NCBI GenBank assembly: GCA_963666535.1
Contig: OY762913.1
Coordinates: 806,001 to 870,000 of the forward strand
Source: G963666535 sp963666535
GTDB taxonomy: Bacteria > Bacillota > Clostridia > Oscillospirales > Oscillospiraceae
Direction of reading: 5' to 3'
Length of the DNA: 64,000 nt
Made by a program: the position numbers and the translations under genes. Below, piece after piece: positions 60,001-64,000 of this stretch (within the stretch, counting starts at the first letter, position 1; each line of letters begins with the position of its first letter). The notes beneath the pieces are model-generated. The model searched no databases and had not been told where the DNA came from. It saw only the letters and a program-made list of their open reading frames with translations.

Positions 60001-60527
60001 CAGCGGCGCATGCCGCGTCCACCGCCGCCTGCCGCTGCCTTAAGAATAATGGGGAAGCCGTAGCTGATCGCTTTGGCGAGTGCGTCGTCTCCGTCCTTGA
60101 GCGGAACGGTAGAGCCGGGGATGATAGGCACGCCGCACTTGATCGCGGTAGCCTTGGCAGCCAGCTTGTCACCCATTTGAGCCAAAACGTCAGAGGGTGG
60201 GCCGATAAAGGTGATGCCAGCCGCTTCACAGGCGCGGGCAAAGTCGGCATTTTCAGAGAGGAAGCCATAGCCGGGATGGATTGCGTCCACGCCGCGGCGC
60301 TTAGCTAGGTTAATGATGGAAGGAATGTCTAAGTAGGCACCAAGAGGACTCTTGTTCTCGCCAATCAAATATGCTTCGTCCGCCTTGGTGCGGAACAGGC
60401 TGGTGATATCCTCATTGGAATAAATAGCAACTGTATGCAGGCCCAGATCGTAACATGCGCGGAACACACGAATCGCGATCTCACCGCGGTTGGCCACCAG
60501 AACTTTTTTAAATTCGTTCTCTGCCAC
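57096..60527 (-). CDS. pyc: Pyruvate carboxylase
   Basis: 1143 residues, full length. The biotin carboxylase (about 1-455) has GGGGRGMRR and EMNPRIQVEHTVTE. The carboxyltransferase domain (about 530-800) has DTTMRDAHQSLLSTRMRT and HTHDTTGNQIA. The PC allosteric region follows, and the biotinyl domain ends the protein with AMKM, biotin on about K1109. It turns pyruvate, bicarbonate and ATP into oxaloacetate. A GTG start has AAAGGATG upstream. The protein is single-chain, unlike two-subunit forms. Confidence 0.97.
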   Translation of the reverse strand: MAENEFKKVLVANRGEIAIRVFRACYDLGLHTVAIYSNEDITSLFRTKADEAYLIGENKSPLGAYLDIPSIINLAKRRGVDAIHPGYGFLSENADFARACEAAGITFIGPPSDVLAQMGDKLAAKATAIKCGVPIIPGSTVPLKDGDDALAKAISYGFPIILKAAAGGGGRGMRRCDKPEEVIPAFNLVKSEAKKAFGNDDIFIEKFLVEPKHIEVQILADKHGHVYHLGERDCSLQRRYQKVVEFAPAWSVPKTTVDALRADAVKIAESVGYVNAGTVEFLVDKTGNHYFIEMNPRIQVEHTVTEMVTGIDLVRAQILVAEGHPLSVPAIGMTSQDDLHVNGYSVQCRVTTEDPANNFAPDTGKITAYRSGGGFGVRLDGGNAGAGSVISPYYDSLLVKVTTWDNTFDGVCHKAARAINEVHIRGIKTNIPFVTNILHHQAFISGQCHTKFIDDTPELFDIENSRDRATRVLKYIANIQVSNPDAERHQYDAPRFPEPTGTKPLSGLKQMLDKDGPDAVKKWILNQKKLLICDTTMRDAHQSLLSTRMRTRDMLKGAPGTAEILNDCFSLEMWGGATFDVAYRFLHESPWERLEKLREIIPNIPFQMLLRGANAVGYTNYPDNLIRAFVKESAEKGIDVFRVFDSLNWIPGMEIAMDEVIKQGKLCEATVCYTGDITDPKRDKYTLDYYVKMAKELEKRGAHTLAIKDMSGLLKPYAAKKLVTVLKQEVGLPIHLHTHDTTGNQIAAYLMAAEAGVDIVDTAISSMSSLTSQPSMNAVVAALEGTERDTGLQLNELQKLTDYWTDVRLRYSNFDHGLKQPVTDIYRYEIPGGQYTNLQPQVVSLGLGHRFNEVKEMYKTVNDMLGDLVKVTPSSKMVGDLAIFMVQNDLTPANITEKGEALTFPDSVVAYFKGMMGQPAWGFPEGLQKVVLKGEKPITCRPGELLPPVDFEAVKKEMGKFIPASELSMKAVIAYCFYPKVFEEYWKHHQEYGYIMRMGSHVFFNGMALGETNKINIEDGKTLVIKYLGLGDRHDDGTRTVQFELNGMRRDVTVRDPHAVSTAKIITMADPEDKSQIGASIPGLVSKVSVKAGDKVEENQVLAVIEAMKMETSVVARMAGTVDQIFIKEGGNVKAGELLITIK

Positions 60528-60595
60528 GTCATCTCATCCTTTCGTTTTGAGCGAACGGCGCAGGGAGACCCCATTGCCGCATTTTTCTTTTTTAA

Positions 60596-60624
60596 ATTAT
60601 ATACGCCGGGAACAACCTTTGCAA
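60596..60624 (-). promoter_or_regulatory. Predicted promoter of pyruvate carboxylase
   Basis: On the minus strand TTGCAA (60619-60624), a 17 bp spacer and TATAAT (60596-60601). Confidence 0.75.
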
Positions 60625-60758
60625 TGGCTTTTTGCCCCCACTTATAAACCTTGGAGAAAAATACAGTCCATCCTGTTAAAAGGAAGAAAGGATTGGGGAA
60701 AAACACAAAGGTACGCGCTGCGAAGACAAATGTAGCTGCTGGGAAGAGAAAAAATGCA

Positions 60759-60787
60759 TTCTCAACGCAGGTAAATTGTGATACAAT
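60759..60787 (+). promoter_or_regulatory. Predicted promoter of recG operon
   Basis: TTCTCA (60759-60764), a 17 bp spacer and TACAAT (60782-60787). The -35 is weak. The gap 60528-60827 holds only this and the divergent pyc promoter. Confidence 0.5.
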
Positions 60788-60827
60788 ACAAGACAAATAA
60801 ACGCAGGGCAGGAGGAGGGACGCCGCC

Positions 60828-62906
60828 GTGAACGTCACGCTGGAAACGCCGCTGGGGGATTTTCCGGGGATTGGGCCGGCCAGGGGAAAGAAGCTTGCCG
60901 GTCTTGGTCTTGCGGCGGCGGGCGATGTGCTGGGATACTATCCCAGGGGATATGAGGACCGAACACGGGTCTGCACCATCCGAACCGCGCCGGTGGAGAC
61001 ACCGGTGTGCATTGTTGCCATGGTGGCGGAAGAACCGCGGCTTTCCCGCGTTCGGAAGGGCTTGGAGTTTGTCAAGGTGAAGGTGGTGGACACCACAGGG
61101 CGGATGGACATTACGTTTTTCAATCAGGGCTATTTAAAAAAAGCGCTGCAGCTAGGGGAAACGTATGTTTTTTACGGCGTGGCGGAGGGTGGCGGCGGCT
61201 TGCGGCGGATGACCAATCCCACGGTGGAGCGGGTGGGACAGAATGCGGTGACCGCCTGTATCATGCCCATCTATCCCCTGACCGCCGGAATATCCAACAA
61301 GCTGCTGGCCGGTCTGAGTCGGCGGGTGCTGGAGGCCTGCGCCGACAGCTTGCCTGAGAACTTGCCGCTGGAAATCAGGCAGAAACACAAACTGGCCGGC
61401 GCGGTATTTTCCTGCCGCAGTATTCACTTTCCAACAACCTTTGAGGAGTTGGAGCTTGCCCGACGGCGGCTCCAGTTTGAAGAACTGTTTTTTCTTTCCG
61501 TCGGGCTTGCGCTGCTGAAAAGTCGCAGGGGAGCGGCCCACGGGGTTCGCTTTTGCCCAACGGAGGCAGCGGCGTTTGACACCCTGCTGCCGTTTCAGCT
61601 CACCTCTGCCCAGAAAAGGGCGATGGCGGAGGTGGCGGCGGATTGCACCAGCGGCAGGCCGATGAATCGGCTGGTGCAGGGAGATGTTGGGTCAGGCAAG
61701 ACAGTGGTGGCGGCCTACGGTGCGTGGCTGGCCTGGGGGAGTGGCTATCAGGCCGCCATGATGGCTCCCACGGAGATTTTGGCACAGCAGCATTTTGAAT
61801 CCCTGACCGCATTGCTGGCACCCACGGGAATGACGGTGGGACTGCTGACCGGTTCGCTGAAGGCCGCGGAAAAGAAACGGGTATACGCCAGTCTAACGGC
61901 GGGAGAGCTGGATCTGGTGATAGGGACGCATGCCCTGCTGACCGAAACGGTGGCCTTCCACAGGCTTGGCCTTGTCATTGCGGACGAGCAGCACCGGTTC
62001 GGTGTGGCGCAGCGGGCGGCGCTGAGCGCCAAAGCAACGGCCTCTGGCGGACGGACGCCCCATGTGCTGGTCATGTCGGCAACCCCTATCCCGCGGACAC
62101 TGGCGCTGGTGGTGTACGGAGATTTGGATGTATCCGTGATCGATGAGCTGCCACCCGGGCGAAGCCCGGTCAAGACGTTCCTGGTGGGCGAGGACAAGCG
62201 GCAGCGGATGTATGATTTTGTCCGCAAGCTGGTGGGCGAGGGGCGGCAGGCCTATATCGTTTGCCCAGCCGTGGAGGAGAGCGATCAGGACGAGGGCGGC
62301 ACCGACCTGAAGACGGTGCTGGCGTATGCCGGAAAGCTGCAGACAGAGGTGTTCCCCGCTCTGCGGGTGGGATTGATTCATGGAAAGTTAAAGCCCAGGG
62401 AGAAAGAGCAGGTCATGGAGGACTTCTCCCGTGGAAATTTGGATGTGCTGGTGTCCACCACCGTCATTGAAGTGGGGGTGGATGTACCCAACGCGGCGCT
62501 GATGATCGTGGAAAACGCCGAGCGGTTTGGGCTGTCACAGCTCCATCAGCTGCGGGGGCGCGTTGGCCGCGGGGCGCACCAATCCTACTGTATATTGGTC
62601 ACCGCCACCCGGGCATCGGAAACGCGGGAACGGCTGAAAACACTGTGTGCCACAACAGATGGGTTCAAGATTGCGGAAAAAGACCTGCAGTACCGCGGCC
62701 CAGGTGATTTTTTCGGTGGGCGGCAGCACGGCCTGCCCACGCTGCGTCTTGCGGATTTGGTGGGGGACATGCGGCTGCTGCAGGAAGCACAGGACGCGGC
62801 CCGGGAACTGCTGACGGCTGACCCGGCTTTGACGCTGCCCCAGCATCGGCCGGTGATGGAGCGGGTAAGGGGACTATTTGTCGCAAACCCCGATATATTT
62901 AACTGA
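60828..62906 (+). CDS. recG: ATP-dependent DNA helicase RecG
   Basis: 692 residues. The N-terminal wedge (OB) domain ends near residue 150. Helicase motif I is GDVGSGKTVVA, motif II DEQHRFG, motif III MSATPIPRTLAL, and motif VI QLRGRVGRGAHQSYC. The C-terminal TRG motif region follows. It reverses stalled replication forks. A GTG start has GGAGGAGGG upstream. It is followed at 15 bp by the GNAT gene. Confidence 0.97.
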   Translation: MNVTLETPLGDFPGIGPARGKKLAGLGLAAAGDVLGYYPRGYEDRTRVCTIRTAPVETPVCIVAMVAEEPRLSRVRKGLEFVKVKVVDTTGRMDITFFNQGYLKKALQLGETYVFYGVAEGGGGLRRMTNPTVERVGQNAVTACIMPIYPLTAGISNKLLAGLSRRVLEACADSLPENLPLEIRQKHKLAGAVFSCRSIHFPTTFEELELARRRLQFEELFFLSVGLALLKSRRGAAHGVRFCPTEAAAFDTLLPFQLTSAQKRAMAEVAADCTSGRPMNRLVQGDVGSGKTVVAAYGAWLAWGSGYQAAMMAPTEILAQQHFESLTALLAPTGMTVGLLTGSLKAAEKKRVYASLTAGELDLVIGTHALLTETVAFHRLGLVIADEQHRFGVAQRAALSAKATASGGRTPHVLVMSATPIPRTLALVVYGDLDVSVIDELPPGRSPVKTFLVGEDKRQRMYDFVRKLVGEGRQAYIVCPAVEESDQDEGGTDLKTVLAYAGKLQTEVFPALRVGLIHGKLKPREKEQVMEDFSRGNLDVLVSTTVIEVGVDVPNAALMIVENAERFGLSQLHQLRGRVGRGAHQSYCILVTATRASETRERLKTLCATTDGFKIAEKDLQYRGPGDFFGGRQHGLPTLRLADLVGDMRLLQEAQDAARELLTADPALTLPQHRPVMERVRGLFVANPDIFN

Positions 62907-62921
62907 CAGGGAGAGACAGAG

Positions 62922-63371
62922 ATGCTGACCATACGAGAGATGACGGACGACGACCGGGACGCTGTGCTGGTCATGGCACGCAGCTTTTACGAAAGTCCGG
63001 CCTGTGACCACGAGGTGCCGGAGGAGATTCTGGAAAGGAATTTCGCCGCGGCTTGCAGCCGGGAGGAACTGTGCCTAAGGGGATTTTTACTGCTTGACGG
63101 TGAGGCACTTGCCGGATATTGTTACTGTGTTCGCGCCTATGCCACAGAAGCCGGTGGGGGCTGCGTTTGGATTGAGGATCTGTACCTCCGGCCCGAGTGC
63201 CGGGGGAAGGGCTACGGTACAGCGGTGGTGGAGCACATCGCCGCGTTGTATGCCGACTGCCGGCGAATCCGGCTGGAGGTCACGCCTTCCAACGAGCGGG
63301 CTGCCGCGCTGTACCAAAAGCTGGGGTTCGAGTATCTGACTTACCGGCAGATGGTGTGGGACAGGCTTTAA
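62922..63371 (+). CDS. GNAT-family N-acetyltransferase
   Basis: 149 residues. The acetyl-CoA loop is RPECRGKGYGTAVVEHI (R-x2-GxG/A), with IEDLYLRPE before it and NERAAALYQKLGFEYL after it. The acceptor is unknown. Probably co-transcribed with recG. Confidence 0.93.
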   Translation: MLTIREMTDDDRDAVLVMARSFYESPACDHEVPEEILERNFAAACSREELCLRGFLLLDGEALAGYCYCVRAYATEAGGGCVWIEDLYLRPECRGKGYGTAVVEHIAALYADCRRIRLEVTPSNERAAALYQKLGFEYLTYRQMVWDRL

Positions 63372-63409
63372 ACGAGGGCAATTATTAAGATTTAAGGGTG
63401 GTACAAAAC

Positions 63410-63799
63410 GTGAGCAAGATGGAATGCGCAAAGAAGCTGCGGGCAGAACTAGGGGTTCACTATAATTGCTGCCAGTCGGTACTGGTGCCCTATGCAAAGG
63501 AATTGGGCATGACTGAACAGGATGCTTATCAGCTGGGGGCGCACTTTGGCTCCGGAATGCGGTTCGGGTCAACCTGCGGCGCGGTGACCGGCGGGCTGAT
63601 GGTGCTGGGCGCGATGGGCTGCGATGAAACGGTTTCGGAGCTGTTTTTAAGCCGATTTAAGGAGAAATATGCCGCATTGGATTGCGCTGCGATGCTGAAG
63701 CTGGCTGAGGAGCGGGGCGAGGAGAAAAAGAACCATTGCGACGGCGCGGTGTTCGTGTCCCTTGAATTGTTGGGGGAACTGACGGGGGAACACGTGTGA
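63410..63799 (+). CDS. C_GCAxxG_C_C family protein
   Basis: 129 residues. Cysteines in YNCCQSV, GSTCGAVTGGLMVLGAMGC and NHCDGAV follow the C_GCAxxG_C_C pattern, a redox or metal-binding family often beside oxidoreductases. The GTG at 63410 has AAGGGTGG at about 9 bp; a GTG four codons upstream is less likely. It overlaps mutY by 4 bp. Confidence 0.88.
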   Translation: MSKMECAKKLRAELGVHYNCCQSVLVPYAKELGMTEQDAYQLGAHFGSGMRFGSTCGAVTGGLMVLGAMGCDETVSELFLSRFKEKYAALDCAAMLKLAEERGEEKKNHCDGAVFVSLELLGELTGEHV

Positions 63800-64000
63800 A
63801 CGAGCTGAAGCAGCTTCCCATTCCTCTGTTGGCATGGTATCGGGAAAACGCCCGGACGCTTCCCTGGAGAAGCGACCCCACGCCATACCATGTGCTGGTT
63901 TCCGAAATTATGCTCCAGCAGACACGGGTGGCGGCGGTTTTGGACTACTACCGCCGCTTTCTGGCTGAACTGCCCGATCTTGTGGCGCTGTCCCAGGTGT
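63796..64000 (+). CDS. mutY: A/G-specific adenine glycosylase MutY (N-terminal part, runs off window)
   Basis: The first 68 codons. AWYRENARTLPWRSDPTPYHVLVSEIMLQQTRVAAVLDYY is the MutY start, including the catalytic Glu in SEIMLQQT. It removes adenine paired with 8-oxoguanine. A GTG start overlaps the previous stop. Confidence 0.95.
   Translation, partial: MNELKQLPIPLLAWYRENARTLPWRSDPTPYHVLVSEIMLQQTRVAAVLDYYRRFLAELPDLVALSQV

Noticed and set aside
1..64000. CRISPR array, prophage or rRNA operon
   Set aside because: No regularly spaced direct repeats, no phage structural genes and no rRNA sequence were seen on either strand.

Overview
The window (64 kb, mostly GC-rich, with B. subtilis-like leaders and strong TTGACA-N17-TATAAT promoters) looks like the chromosome of an anaerobic, gut-type Firmicute, most likely an Oscillospiraceae relative (Oscillibacter/Dysosmobacter-like). 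This rests on gene families, a CIRCE operator, a T-box leader, a four-subunit ferredoxin-linked 2-oxoacid oxidoreductase and DUF6774/C_GCAxxG proteins. No computed phylogeny supports it.

Layout. 1-8.9 kb is core genome: ychF (partial), a cupin/SDR pair, htpG under CIRCE control, a TtcA-like tRNA thiolase, rplM-rpsI and a two-component system. 9-13.4 kb is a worn region: a CDP-alcohol phosphatidyltransferase and VOC genes, an IS256-family element that truncates a second VOC gene, a DUF1232 gene, tRNA-Ser(CGA) and a broken copy of its 5' half. 13.6-21.4 kb carries membrane and metabolic genes (DUF308, Smr, glycosyltransferase, sirtuin, SulP plus carbonic anhydrase, a GGDEF protein).

The most interesting part is 21.8-32.5 kb. 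One strand-coherent operon has a promoter, a long structured leader with a terminator, and then FecCD permease, ATPase, binding lipoprotein, an unusual SAM methyltransferase, a NifH-like Fe protein, two short nitrogenase-component-1-like proteins, and a second complete permease/ATPase/lipoprotein set. A second operon on the other strand (52.7-46.5 kb) begins with a promoter and a leader RNA that looks homologous to the first. It carries a paralogue of the same methyltransferase, a third FecCD-type transporter, another methyltransferase and a moeA homologue. The leaders resemble molybdenum/tungsten-cofactor (Moco) riboswitches, and the moeA gene agrees with that. I infer that both operons belong to one Mo/W-responsive (or Mo-cofactor-responsive) regulon and that the nitrogenase-like enzyme is an undescribed ATP-driven reductase tied to it. 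It is not a nitrogenase: there are no nifB/E/N/V genes and the component-1 subunits are short.

Between these operons lie a MarR regulator with a heterodimeric ABC exporter, a small HTH/DUF2975 pair, and a 2-oxoacid:ferredoxin oxidoreductase operon (41.3-38.3 kb) controlled by a T-box leader whose specifier reads as Ile. There is also a low-GC patch (43.5-45.3 kb) flanked by two near-identical terminator hairpins, then tRNA-Arg(CCG) and an Rrf2 regulator. 52.8-57 kb is a complete pstSCAB-phoU operon. The window ends with pyruvate carboxylase, recG, a GNAT acetyltransferase, a C_GCAxxG protein and the start of mutY.
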